From Chloroflexota bacterium (GTDB lineage: Bacteria > Chloroflexota > Limnocylindria > Limnocylindrales > CSP1-4), in the NCBI GenBank assembly GCA_003152165.1, contig PLZO01000049.1, positions 1-42,262 on the forward strand: 42,262 nucleotides of DNA, in the 5' to 3' direction. A model generated the notes under the pieces. It was not told the origin of the DNA and made no database searches. It was given only the letters and a program-made list of their open reading frames with translations. The position numbers and the translations under genes are program-made. Positions 23,371 through 30,778 of the stretch are shown here, piece by piece; within the stretch, counting starts at the first letter, position 1; each line of letters starts with the position of its first letter.

Positions 23371-24552
23371 CTAGAGATTGCCTCGGGTCGCCTGCTCGCG
23401 CTCGATCGCCTCGAACAGGGCCTTGAAGTTGCCCACCCCAAAGCCACGCGAGCCGTGTCGTTCGATGATCTCGAAGAAGAAGGTGGGCCGATCCTGGACT
23501 GGGCGAGTGAAGATCTGGAGGAGATAGCCCTCCTCGTCGCGATCGGCCTCGATCCCCAGCTCCTCGAGCGTCTCGATCGGGACGCCGACATCGCCGACCC
23601 GTTCGGCCAGGCCCGCGTAATACTCGTGGGGCAGGCCCAGGAATTCGACGCCGTTGTCGCGCAGGCGGCGAACGGTGGTCACGATATCCTCGGTCCGCAG
23701 CGCGATGTGCTGGCAGCCTGGGCTGAGGTACCAATCCAGAAATTCCTGGATCTGGCTCTTCTTCTTGCCGGTAGCCGGCTCATTGATCGGGAACTTGATC
23801 CGGCCGTTGCCGTTCGTCATGACCTTCGACATCAGGGCCGAATACTCGGTGTGGATGACCTTGTCGTCGTAGTGGATCAGCTGGGCGAAGCCGAGCACGT
23901 CGCGGTAAAAGTCGACGAAGGTGTCCATCTCGCCCAGGCCAACGTTGCCGACGCAGTGATCGACCTCCAGCAGGCTGAGGCCGGTGGCAGCGCGGGCCGG
24001 CCGCTTGACGGGGCGGTAGCCCGGCGCAAAGAGCCCGTGGTACGAGCTGCGGTCGATGAATGAATGGACCGTCTCGCCGTAGGTCCGGATGGTGGCCCGG
24101 CGCAGGATGCCGTCCTCGCCCCCGTCGAGCTCGGTCGGCGGCAGGACGTCGACGGCTCCCCGGCTGGTCGTCTCGCGCCAGGCGCTCTCGACATCATCGA
24201 CGGCGAAGGCAATGTCGTGGACGCCGTCTCCGTGCAGCCGGACGTGCTCGGCGATCTCGCCGTCGGGCGTCAGCGGTGCGGTGAACACGAAGCGGATCCC
24301 GTTCTGGACCATGACGTAGCTCGCCTGGTCGCGGACCTTGGTCTCGAGGCCGGCGAAGGCGACCGGCCCGAAACCCCACAGCGCACGGTAGTAGGCCGAG
24401 GCCTGGCGCGCGTTGCCGACCCAGAACTCGACGTGGTCGATCCCCTTGAGCGGCAGGAAGTCGGCCGCCTGGGCGTAGGCATCCTTGTTGATCACGGCCC
24501 CGGCCTGGTTCGCGGCGCCGCGCGAGGCCTGGCGCTCCGCAGTTTCGGTCAT
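23371..24552 (-). CDS. hpd: 4-hydroxyphenylpyruvate dioxygenase
   Basis: This enzyme converts 4-hydroxyphenylpyruvate to homogentisate, the substrate of HmgA in the same cluster. The 393 residues form two vicinal-oxygen-chelate halves. The C-terminal half carries the Fe(II) ligands His199 (VDHCVGNV), His282 (CQHIAL) and Glu361 (FFEIIER), and ends with GFGVGNFKALFEAIEREQ, the lid helix of the family. ATG 24552 has AGGAGG upstream and TATCGT farther up. It is on the same strand as fah and hmgA but has its own promoter, 309 bp upstream of fah. Confidence 0.95.
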   Translation of the reverse strand: MTETAERQASRGAANQAGAVINKDAYAQAADFLPLKGIDHVEFWVGNARQASAYYRALWGFGPVAFAGLETKVRDQASYVMVQNGIRFVFTAPLTPDGEIAEHVRLHGDGVHDIAFAVDDVESAWRETTSRGAVDVLPPTELDGGEDGILRRATIRTYGETVHSFIDRSSYHGLFAPGYRPVKRPARAATGLSLLEVDHCVGNVGLGEMDTFVDFYRDVLGFAQLIHYDDKVIHTEYSALMSKVMTNGNGRIKFPINEPATGKKKSQIQEFLDWYLSPGCQHIALRTEDIVTTVRRLRDNGVEFLGLPHEYYAGLAERVGDVGVPIETLEELGIEADRDEEGYLLQIFTRPVQDRPTFFFEIIERHGSRGFGVGNFKALFEAIEREQATRGNL

Positions 24553-24621
24553 CGCCGTCCTGCCGCCTCCTGTGGCGAGGTGTGGAGCGGTCACCCAGGC
24601 GCCGCTCGTCTGTGACATCCG

Positions 24622-24627
24622 ACGATA
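24622..24627 (-). promoter_or_regulatory. -10 box of hpd
   Basis: The minus strand reads TATCGT about 70 bases before the hpd ATG. The leader contains AGGAGG. Confidence 0.4.
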
Positions 24628-24717
24628 CACCGCTCCCGGAACTGTGCCCTCCTGCCAAGCCGAACCGAGGCCGGACCCAGGCCGAACCCCAGTCCGGATC
24701 ATCACGGGTTGGCAGGG

Positions 24718-24723
24718 TACGAT
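24718..24723 (+). promoter_or_regulatory. -10 box of the DinB gene (leaderless)
   Basis: TACGAT is followed by GGTCCG and then the ATG at 24730, exactly six bases. Confidence 0.6.
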
Positions 24724-24729
24724 GGTCCG

Positions 24730-25248
24730 ATGACGACGCACACTCCTGCCGCTGATGTCATCGATCGCATGACAACCGCGGCAACCGCGATCGACGCCCT
24801 GCGCGGACCGATCGAGGTGGGTCCACCCTGGCCCGTCCGCGCGGTCGAAGGCGAGGGGCCGGAGGCGGAGTGGGGTGCCCCGGAGGTTCTGGCCCACGTG
24901 GCCGAGATGCTGCAGTACTGGCTGGGCGAGGTCGAACGGGTCCTGGCCGGAGCACCCGAGCCGGTGCCGTTCGGTCGGATTGCTTCGGATCCCCTGCGTA
25001 CCTTGACGATCGAGCGCGACCGATCGCTGCCGAGTGGGGAGTTGATCAACCGGATTCAGTCGACCGTTGCTCGGTACGCCGCCCGCCTGCCCGACCTGTC
25101 GGCGGCCGACTGGAACCGGCGCGGACTCCACCCGCGGCTGGGCGAGATGAACGTGGCGGCGATGCTCGAACGCTTTGTCGTGACCCACCTCGAAGAGCAC
25201 GCGACCCAGCTGACGGAGGCCGTCCGAAGCCGAGCCGCGGGGAGCTGA
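24730..25248 (+). CDS. DinB-like four-helix protein
   Basis: The 172-residue protein matches the DinB/mycothiol-dependent-transferase fold: a first helix, WGAPEVLAHVAEMLQYWLGEVERVL with the first His, then PDLSAADWNRRGLHPRLGEM, and the C-terminal ERFVVTHLEEHATQL with HxxEH. These His residues usually bind one metal. Enzymes of this fold use thiols (bacillithiol, mycothiol) or act on unknown substrates. The start is set by a TACGAT box six bases before ATG; a reading from 24709 would begin inside the promoter. A second, doubled DinB protein is encoded at 29.7-30.8 kb. Confidence 0.78.
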   Translation: MTTHTPAADVIDRMTTAATAIDALRGPIEVGPPWPVRAVEGEGPEAEWGAPEVLAHVAEMLQYWLGEVERVLAGAPEPVPFGRIASDPLRTLTIERDRSLPSGELINRIQSTVARYAARLPDLSAADWNRRGLHPRLGEMNVAAMLERFVVTHLEEHATQLTEAVRSRAAGS

Positions 25249-25377
25249 GGCCGTCCGCGCGGCGATCGTGCCGTAGCGCCCGACGAACCTGCCCCGCGCG
25301 GCGCAGAGTGCCCGGAATCGGGGCCGGAATCGGGCCGGTGCGGCCCGGCAACTCCCCCACCAGGCGGGCCCCACTGG

Positions 25378-25383
25378 TACTCT
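25378..25383 (+). promoter_or_regulatory. -10 box upstream of the riboswitch
   Basis: TACTCT would start transcription near 25390, giving a leader of about 180 nt that contains the complete riboswitch before the first small ORF. No clear -35 was seen. Confidence 0.45.
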
Positions 25384-25444
25384 CGGCTCATGGCCCGGTC
25401 GGGACCCTGGGCGCAGGATCGCGGCAGAGGCGACTTGCGTCTCT

Positions 25445-25535
25445 CGGTGAACCGACCGTCCAGGGCAAACCCGTCGCGAGGCGGGGACGCAAAGCCAGGG
25501 ACCTCTGCCTCCGGGCCGAGGCGGCCCAGCTGCCG
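25445..25535 (+). promoter_or_regulatory. cyclic di-GMP-I (GEMM-I) riboswitch
   Basis: The aptamer core is clear. CAGGGCAAAC leads into the P2 stem CCCGTC-GCGA-GGCGGG, closed by a GNRA tetraloop, followed by GGGACGCAAAGCC. The third stem lies around 25507-25524, then GGCCCAGCTGCCGG closes P1 with CGGT at 25445-25448. These are the conserved blocks of the GEMM-I family that binds c-di-GMP. Downstream, GCGGATATCCGC and a GCAC-loop-GTGC hairpin that contains the GAGG ribosome site (25558-25561) form a likely translational switch. Whether ligand turns expression on or off cannot be read from sequence. Confidence 0.88.
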
Positions 25536-25568
25536 GCGGATATCCGCAGCCGCACTCGAGGTGCAGCG

Positions 25569-25661
25569 ATGAGGGCGAACCTGGCGCGCTTCATCATGGC
25601 TGAGGCGATCGCGCTCTCGGCTCTCACTTCGGGCGAGTCGGACAGGTTGGGTCTCACGTGA
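25569..25661 (+). CDS. riboswitch-controlled 30-aa peptide
   Basis: This is the first ORF after the c-di-GMP riboswitch: 30 residues, MRANLARFIMAEAIALSALT followed by a polar tail ending LGLT. The first 20 residues are an amphipathic or weakly hydrophobic helix with two Arg at the start. GAGG lies seven bases before the ATG inside a short hairpin. Its stop overlaps the start of the next mini-ORF (GTGA), which suggests translational coupling or a leader-peptide role. I know no homologue. Confidence 0.5.
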   Translation: MRANLARFIMAEAIALSALTSGESDRLGLT

Positions 25662-25759
25662 AGAAACTGGTCAAGTCGCAGGCCTCCCGGGTCCTGCTCG
25701 CCCTCGCAGCGCTGGGCAGCTCGGCAATCGTGCTCGAAGCCGGTCGGCGCTGGTCCTAG
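25658..25759 (+). CDS. riboswitch-controlled 33-aa membrane peptide ending GRRWS
   Basis: This encodes 33 residues: a basic start (MKKLVKSQASR), one hydrophobic helix of about 18 residues (VLLALAALGSSAIVLEA) and the tail GRRWS. It is a predicted single-span or membrane-inserted peptide. GTG overlaps the stop of the 30-aa ORF. The last codons and stop region are almost identical in DNA to the end of the unlinked small gene at 38294-38470, whose product ends GRRWY. Two hairpins follow. It may be a c-di-GMP-regulated surface, signalling or membrane peptide; the function is unknown. Confidence 0.55.
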   Translation: MKKLVKSQASRVLLALAALGSSAIVLEAGRRWS

Positions 25760-25764
25760 CGAAC

Positions 25765-25817
25765 GGGGTCGTCTGACCCCCAGCGCAGCGCGGACCGTCG
25801 GATCTACCGGCGGTCCG
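25765..25817. terminator. two hairpins between convergent genes
   Basis: GGGGTC-GTCT-GACCCC (25765-25780) is a perfect 6-bp stem. CGGACCG...CGGTCCG (25791-25817) is a longer stem with an internal CGG/CCG pair around ATCTA, followed by TTCGATTC. They lie between the 33-aa ORF and the proline dehydrogenase stop, and can end transcription from both sides. Confidence 0.6.
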
Positions 25818-25831
25818 TTCGATTCAGGGCC

Positions 25832-26791
25832 TCAGGACGGCCGGCGACGCCCTTCGCGCGCGACGCTGCGCAGGAGGAACATCACGTTGGCCGGGCGCTC
25901 TGCCAGCCGGCGCATGAAGTACGGGTACCATTCCCGGCCGTAGGGCACGTAGATCCGGACGCGATAGCCCGCCTGGACGAGTTGTTGCTGCAGGTCGCGC
26001 CGGACGCCGTACAGCATCTGGAATTCGAACTGGTCGCGTCCCAGCCCCTCCCGCTCCACCAGGTCTGTGGCGGCCTGGATCATCCGGGGGTCGTGGGTGG
26101 CAAGGGCGGGCGAGGTCCCTTCCCGAAGCAAGCGGCCGAGAAGAGTCAAGTACGAGTCGTCGACCTCGTCCTTCGTGGGGAAGGCGACCGCGGCAGGCTC
26201 CCGGTAAGCACCCTTGCACAGCCGGATCGGGGCCCCTTCGGCGATCAGGGCTGCGACGTCGTCGGCACTTCGCCGCAGCCCCGCCTGGATGACGACCCCA
26301 CTCGACGGGTTGATCGCCCGCAGCTCGCGCCAGATCGCCAGCGTCGAATCGGTCTTGCTGTGGTCCTCCATGTCGATCCGGACGAAGGCACCGGTCCCGG
26401 CAGCGGCCCTGAAGATCCGGGCCGCGTTCAAACGGCACAGCTCCGGCGACAGGTCCAGGCCCATCTGGCTGAGCTTGAGGCTGACGTTGCCGTCCAGGCC
26501 GCGGCCGGACAGGGCATCGAGCAACTCGACGTAGCGGTCGGCCGCGGCCGCGGCCGACGCCTCGGACTGGACCGACTCGCCCAGGACATCCACGGTGGTC
26601 CGGCGGCCGGCGGCCCTGAGTCGGTCCAGGGCGTCCAGCGCCTCGGCCAGCGTCTCGCCGGCCACGAATCGCTCGACCATCGAGCGGGTCAGCGACAGCC
26701 GGGTCGCCAGACGTCCAAGGCGCGGGCGGCGGGACAGAGACAGGAGCGCGGAGCGCATGGCCCGCTCGAGTAGCTCGCGGATCGCGGTCAT
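25832..26791 (-). CDS. proline dehydrogenase (monofunctional)
   Basis: This flavoenzyme oxidises proline to pyrroline-5-carboxylate. The 319 residues form a beta/alpha barrel with VSLKLSQMGLDL, IDMEDHSKTD, LCKGAYREP and the hallmark C-terminal segment RIYVPYGREWYPYFMRRLAE, whose Arg pair binds the proline carboxylate. It is a short single-domain type like those of Deinococcus, Thermus and Bacillus, without the aldehyde dehydrogenase part. The S9 peptidase gene lies 27 bp upstream on the same strand, and proC is in the same block, so proline-peptide breakdown is a plausible theme. ATG 26791 was chosen; another ATG lies nearby. Confidence 0.93.
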   Translation of the reverse strand: MTAIRELLERAMRSALLSLSRRPRLGRLATRLSLTRSMVERFVAGETLAEALDALDRLRAAGRRTTVDVLGESVQSEASAAAAADRYVELLDALSGRGLDGNVSLKLSQMGLDLSPELCRLNAARIFRAAAGTGAFVRIDMEDHSKTDSTLAIWRELRAINPSSGVVIQAGLRRSADDVAALIAEGAPIRLCKGAYREPAAVAFPTKDEVDDSYLTLLGRLLREGTSPALATHDPRMIQAATDLVEREGLGRDQFEFQMLYGVRRDLQQQLVQAGYRVRIYVPYGREWYPYFMRRLAERPANVMFLLRSVAREGRRRPS

Positions 26792-26818
26792 CGGAATTTG
26801 GTCATCGGATTCCGGGCA

Positions 26819-28786
26819 TCAACCGACCGCTGGCTCGGTCCGGACGTGCAGCTTGAGGAAGGCCAGGATCCGGTCGTACGCGTCGCGCCGGTTCGCGCGC
26901 TGCTCCCAACCGTGGCCCTCCTCGTCGTACCAGCGGATCTCGTGGTGCTTGTCCTCGATGACCAACGCCTCGAGCAGCTTCTCGCTCATCAAGGGCACGA
27001 CCCGGCGGTCCTTCCGGCCGTGCAGGACAAGCAGCGGCGCTTCGATCCGCTCGGCCCGATAAAGCGGCGATCCGCGCCGGAAGAGCGGGGCGTTAGCCGG
27101 GTCGTCGGGGCTGCCCATCTGGCGATGGAGGTCGATCCGGCCGGGCCGGTCGCCGTGCCGGTAGCTCTCGGCGATCTCCGAGTCGCCGTACAGGTCGATG
27201 CCGGCCTGCCACAGGGCTGGCTCCTCCACGAGACAGCACAGGGTGAGGTAGCCACCGTACGACCCGCCATACACGGCCAGCCGCCCGTCGCACCAGGGCT
27301 GGTCGACGAGCCAGTGCGCCGCGTCGATGCAGTCGAACGCGTCGGCGTGGCCCCATTCCCCACGGTTCGCCTCGCGGAACGCCCGGCCGTAGCCCGTTGA
27401 GCCCCGAAAGTCCACATCGAGGACGGCAAACCCCTGGCGGACGAGGAGTTGCTTGAATGGCTGCCAGGTCCGTGCGTTCTGCCAGGTTGGACCACCGTGC
27501 GTGTACACGATCGCCGGGCCGCGGTCAGCACCGCGGCGGCCCGTCCCGCCGGTCGGCCGCCATAACGCCGCCTCGATCGGCAGGCCGTCCCGGGCGTTGA
27601 ACCGGATTCGCTCAGGCTCGCTCCAGCGAGTATGGCGCAGGACCGATGGCAGGGATTCGGTCAGCGCACGCGGCCGGCCCCGGTCCCCGGCGACGCCCGG
27701 CACCGGCAGGAACCAGAGGTCCTGGGGATGCCGCTCGCTTTCCCCGATTGCCACAACCTGGCTGCCATCGCCCGACCAGCCGATTGCCCGCCAGACGCCG
27801 GGCCATGGCTGGATCGCCTGGCCGTGGGCGGTGGCCGCGGCGGGCTGGGGGTTCTTCGGACGTCGGCCACGCGGACGGCGACCCGGGGGTCCGGCCCCAT
27901 CGAGCGGCGCCACGAGCAGGTCGACTGCACCATCGTGGACGGCAATGTGGGCAAACCAGCATCCGTCGGGCGACGGCAATGCCACCGCGCCGAACCCGCC
28001 CGATGGATCGCCATGCTCCTGGGCGCCCGATGTCAGGATCGTCCGCTCGCTGAGATCCGGGCCGAGGCGGACTACCTGGAACCAGCCGTCGGCGTCGGAG
28101 ACCAGCAGGAGACCGCCGTCGGGGAGCCAGCGCGGGCCGCACTCCCAGGCCCCGTGGGCCTCGATTCGTCGCTCGGCGCCGGTCGTCACGTCGAGGATCG
28201 AGACGGTCGAACGCCAGTCATCCGATTCACGCTGGGTGACCAGGGCCAGTCGCTTGCCGTCAGGCGCCCAGCAGAAGTCGTCGACATCGACGCCCGTCGG
28301 CGTCAGCGGGATGGCTTCAGCCGGTTTGGGATGACTGGCCGGCCGACCCCGGCGCGGGATCGGCGCGTCGATCAGCCAGACCTGCGACCAGCCCCGGCGG
28401 CGCGACAGGAAGGCGATCCGGCCGCTGTCCGGACTCCAGCGCGGGTCGCTGTTGCCGGCCGGGTGCTCGGTCACCCGGACCTGGCGCGAGCCGTCGGCAT
28501 CGATGACCCACACGGAGCCGTCGCGGATAAAGGCCAGACGCCGGCCGTCGGGCGACCATTGCGGATCGCTGATCGACTTTTCGGACGCGGTCAACTGGAC
28601 GACGGGGCCGCCCCGCAGCGACAGGCTGAACAGCTGACGGGCGCCGGCGGCTTCCTGGGTGTAGGCGACGAACCGCTGCCGGGGATCGAGTCGATACTCC
28701 CGGGCTGGATCAAAACCGAGGATCCGTTCGACGGTCAACGGATCGGTCGAGGCAACGGCGGCGGGTTCAGCGATCAGGGTTGGCAT
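26819..28786 (-). CDS. S9 family prolyl oligopeptidase / acylaminoacyl peptidase
   Basis: This is a 655-residue peptidase. An N-terminal beta-propeller of WD-like TolB/DPP4-type repeats (such as DPQWSPDGRRLAFIRDGSVW and DPRWSPDSGRIAFLSR) is followed by an alpha/beta-hydrolase domain from about residue 415. The triad is Ser509 in GGSYGG, Asp593 in GRKDRRV and His625 in EEGHGWE. There is no signal peptide, so it acts in the cytoplasm on short peptides. I chose ATG 28786 rather than the longer 28837 because TATATC lies six bases before it. A Pro/Arg/Gly-rich loop occurs at about residues 300-325. It is next to proline dehydrogenase. Confidence 0.92.
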   Translation of the reverse strand: MPTLIAEPAAVASTDPLTVERILGFDPAREYRLDPRQRFVAYTQEAAGARQLFSLSLRGGPVVQLTASEKSISDPQWSPDGRRLAFIRDGSVWVIDADGSRQVRVTEHPAGNSDPRWSPDSGRIAFLSRRRGWSQVWLIDAPIPRRGRPASHPKPAEAIPLTPTGVDVDDFCWAPDGKRLALVTQRESDDWRSTVSILDVTTGAERRIEAHGAWECGPRWLPDGGLLLVSDADGWFQVVRLGPDLSERTILTSGAQEHGDPSGGFGAVALPSPDGCWFAHIAVHDGAVDLLVAPLDGAGPPGRRPRGRRPKNPQPAAATAHGQAIQPWPGVWRAIGWSGDGSQVVAIGESERHPQDLWFLPVPGVAGDRGRPRALTESLPSVLRHTRWSEPERIRFNARDGLPIEAALWRPTGGTGRRGADRGPAIVYTHGGPTWQNARTWQPFKQLLVRQGFAVLDVDFRGSTGYGRAFREANRGEWGHADAFDCIDAAHWLVDQPWCDGRLAVYGGSYGGYLTLCCLVEEPALWQAGIDLYGDSEIAESYRHGDRPGRIDLHRQMGSPDDPANAPLFRRGSPLYRAERIEAPLLVLHGRKDRRVVPLMSEKLLEALVIEDKHHEIRWYDEEGHGWEQRANRRDAYDRILAFLKLHVRTEPAVG

Positions 28787-28792
28787 GCGCTG

Positions 28793-28798
28793 GATATA
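28793..28798 (-). promoter_or_regulatory. -10 box of the S9 peptidase gene (leaderless)
   Basis: The minus strand reads TATATC, then CAGCGC, then the ATG at 28786. Confidence 0.5.
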
Positions 28799-28877
28799 CC
28801 ACAGCCGGGCGATGAGCCTACATCGGACGCTTGCCATATTGACAGGCCTGAGGCACAGCCGGGCAGATTAACGATAC

Positions 28878-29726
28878 TCAAATCGGCTCGACCATCGTCT
28901 CGATCGGTTCTCCCGCAGCGGGCGGCGGTGCGACCCGGATGAACCACTCATCGCCGAGCATCCGGTCACCCATCTCGGGCGAGCCGCCCTCGACGCCCAT
29001 CCCGCGGGTCTGGCTGGCATGAGCGGCCAGGGCTGCGATCTTGCGGCCGACCATTGCGCGAACGTCGACGTGCGTCGTGAAGTCCTCATCGGGCCGGGCC
29101 AGCTCAACGAACTTGCGCTGCTGGGCGAGATCGTCGGCGCTGGGCTCGCGCGTCGGCGCGCCCTCCGTCTCGCCACTCGCCTGGGCAGCTTCTGCCATCA
29201 GCCGGCCCATCTCCGGCACGAAGGAGCGCCGGATCGCGGTGTGATACAGGGCCAGCGGGCCGCCCGGCTCGGCGGCCGCCCGCCGGAAGGCCTCGCTGGC
29301 GAGGGCCGAGATGGTCATATGGTCGGGATGACCATAGATCCCGCCGGGGTCGAACGTGATCACCACCGAGGGCCGGAAGACCTGGATCTCGGCCACGATA
29401 CGACCGATCGCTTCCTCGGGATCGGCCAGCGCGAGCGAGCCCGGCTTGGGACCCCAGCCCTCCATCCCGGAGTCGCTGTAGCCCAGGAAGACTGGCGCTT
29501 CGATCCCCAGGGCCAGGCACGCCGCACGCAGCTCGGACAAGCGAATCTCGGGATCCATCGCGTGATCGCCGTCGGCGCCCTCACCGCCTTCGTCGCCGTT
29601 GGTCGCGCACAGGACCCGGACCCGAGCCCCGTGCTCGGCGGCCAGGGCCAGCGTGCCGCCGATCGAGAAGCTCTCATCGTCGGGGTGGGCAAAGATCGCC
29701 AGCAGTCCTCGGGGCAGATCGGTCAT
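28878..29726 (-). CDS. PIG-L/LmbE family zinc deacetylase
   Basis: The 282-residue protein has the family zinc motif AHPDDES (residues 13-19) and the second ligand region FDPGGIYGHPDHMTIS. Members remove N-acetyl groups from GlcNAc-type substrates (MshB, BshB) or cleave mycothiol conjugates (Mca). The NGDEGGEGAD insert and the length fit the MshB/Mca branch. Its ATG at 29726 overlaps the stop of the double-DinB gene (ATGA). DinB-fold proteins often depend on such low-molecular-weight thiols, so the pairing is suggestive. Confidence 0.9.
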   Translation of the reverse strand: MTDLPRGLLAIFAHPDDESFSIGGTLALAAEHGARVRVLCATNGDEGGEGADGDHAMDPEIRLSELRAACLALGIEAPVFLGYSDSGMEGWGPKPGSLALADPEEAIGRIVAEIQVFRPSVVITFDPGGIYGHPDHMTISALASEAFRRAAAEPGGPLALYHTAIRRSFVPEMGRLMAEAAQASGETEGAPTREPSADDLAQQRKFVELARPDEDFTTHVDVRAMVGRKIAALAAHASQTRGMGVEGGSPEMGDRMLGDEWFIRVAPPPAAGEPIETMVEPI

Positions 29727-30778
29727 TCCGTCGCCCATGCGCTACGCACGCACCACGGCGCGACCATCGCCAGGTGCGCTCGAACGTGACCGGCCAGGTC
29801 CCAATAGGTCCAGTCCCAGCCATCGGCCGAGCGGAAGTCGGCCTGATCGAGCTCATGGGCCGCGGCCCGGATGCGCTGTCGGGTCACCTCCAAGCGATGC
29901 CTCGCCTCGGCCCACGGCAGGGGTCTGAGCGCCTCCAGATTTCGGGCGTTCCAGGCATCGAGCCCCTCGGCCGGCCCGCTCCGCCAGCCACCGCCGCCGA
30001 GGTGCTCCTCGATTGCGGCGGCACCCCCCTCGAACCAGCTGCCGACGTGGGCCACGTGGTCCTTGAGTGACCAGTCGGGAGTTACCTCGAAGACTTCCCG
30101 AAGCTCGGCCGGGACGGAGTCAACGAGCTGGGCAAAGGCGGCGAAGAGGTCGGCCTCCTGGGCCCAGAAGGTGACCTGGTCGGCGGCCGGGTCCGCCGTC
30201 CCGATCATCGGGTCGGGCCCGAACGGATCGCCCTCCACCTGGCGCTCGCGCAATCGGTCCGCCCACGGCTCGACCACGCCGAGATGGTCGAGTTGATGGC
30301 CATGGAGGGTCATGTAGATCCAGCCCCAGGCGTCGTCGCCGCGCAGGACCGCGGGCCCGAGGTGCCGGGCGAGCTCGGTCAACCCGGCTGTGGCGGCCTG
30401 GAGGCGGCGGCGGACCTCGGCTGGCGGGACGCTGCTCCAGCGCTCACGGAGCGTTTCGTTGAAGTCGTCGAAGTCGCCGCCATCGAATTCCTCGTCCGTC
30501 GGCCAGCGACCGGAATCGAGCGCCTTCTGGGCGATCTCGATGCCGATCTCGGCCCAACCCGCGAGGTGGGCGACATGGTCCCGATAGGACCAGTCCGGCC
30601 CACCGGCATCCGAGCTCGAGGCACCCGACAGGTGCCAGGCCGCATCGTCCAGGCCGGCCCACGTGGCGGTGAATCGCTCGAGAATCGCCCGGCCATCGGC
30701 GAAGAAGTCACGCTCGCCCGCCCGGAAATCGATCGCCCGAAGATCGCCGAGGGGGGCTCGGCGCAGGTCGACCGTCAA
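29723..30778 (-). CDS. protein with two DinB-like domains
   Basis: The 351 residues form a tandem duplication. The first half has WSYRDHVAHLAGWAEIGIEI and GHQLDHLG; the second half has WSLKDHVAHVGSWFEGG and GHVRAHLAMV. Each half keeps a possible metal-binding His set. Its ATG overlaps proC by four bases upstream, and its stop overlaps the PIG-L gene, giving a proC-DinB2-PIG-L operon. The function is unknown; thiol-dependent transferase or metal-binding roles are known in the fold. Confidence 0.8.
   Translation of the reverse strand: MTVDLRRAPLGDLRAIDFRAGERDFFADGRAILERFTATWAGLDDAAWHLSGASSSDAGGPDWSYRDHVAHLAGWAEIGIEIAQKALDSGRWPTDEEFDGGDFDDFNETLRERWSSVPPAEVRRRLQAATAGLTELARHLGPAVLRGDDAWGWIYMTLHGHQLDHLGVVEPWADRLRERQVEGDPFGPDPMIGTADPAADQVTFWAQEADLFAAFAQLVDSVPAELREVFEVTPDWSLKDHVAHVGSWFEGGAAAIEEHLGGGGWRSGPAEGLDAWNARNLEALRPLPWAEARHRLEVTRQRIRAAAHELDQADFRSADGWDWTYWDLAGHVRAHLAMVAPWCVRSAWATE

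Noticed and set aside
25390-25572. 60-codon ORF with a TACTCT box six bases before its ATG
   Set aside because: It would be translated straight through the c-di-GMP riboswitch; its composition is random. The box is better read as the promoter of the riboswitch transcript.
27632-28942. 436-codon plus-strand open frame
   Set aside because: Opposite the S9 peptidase propeller; no motif.
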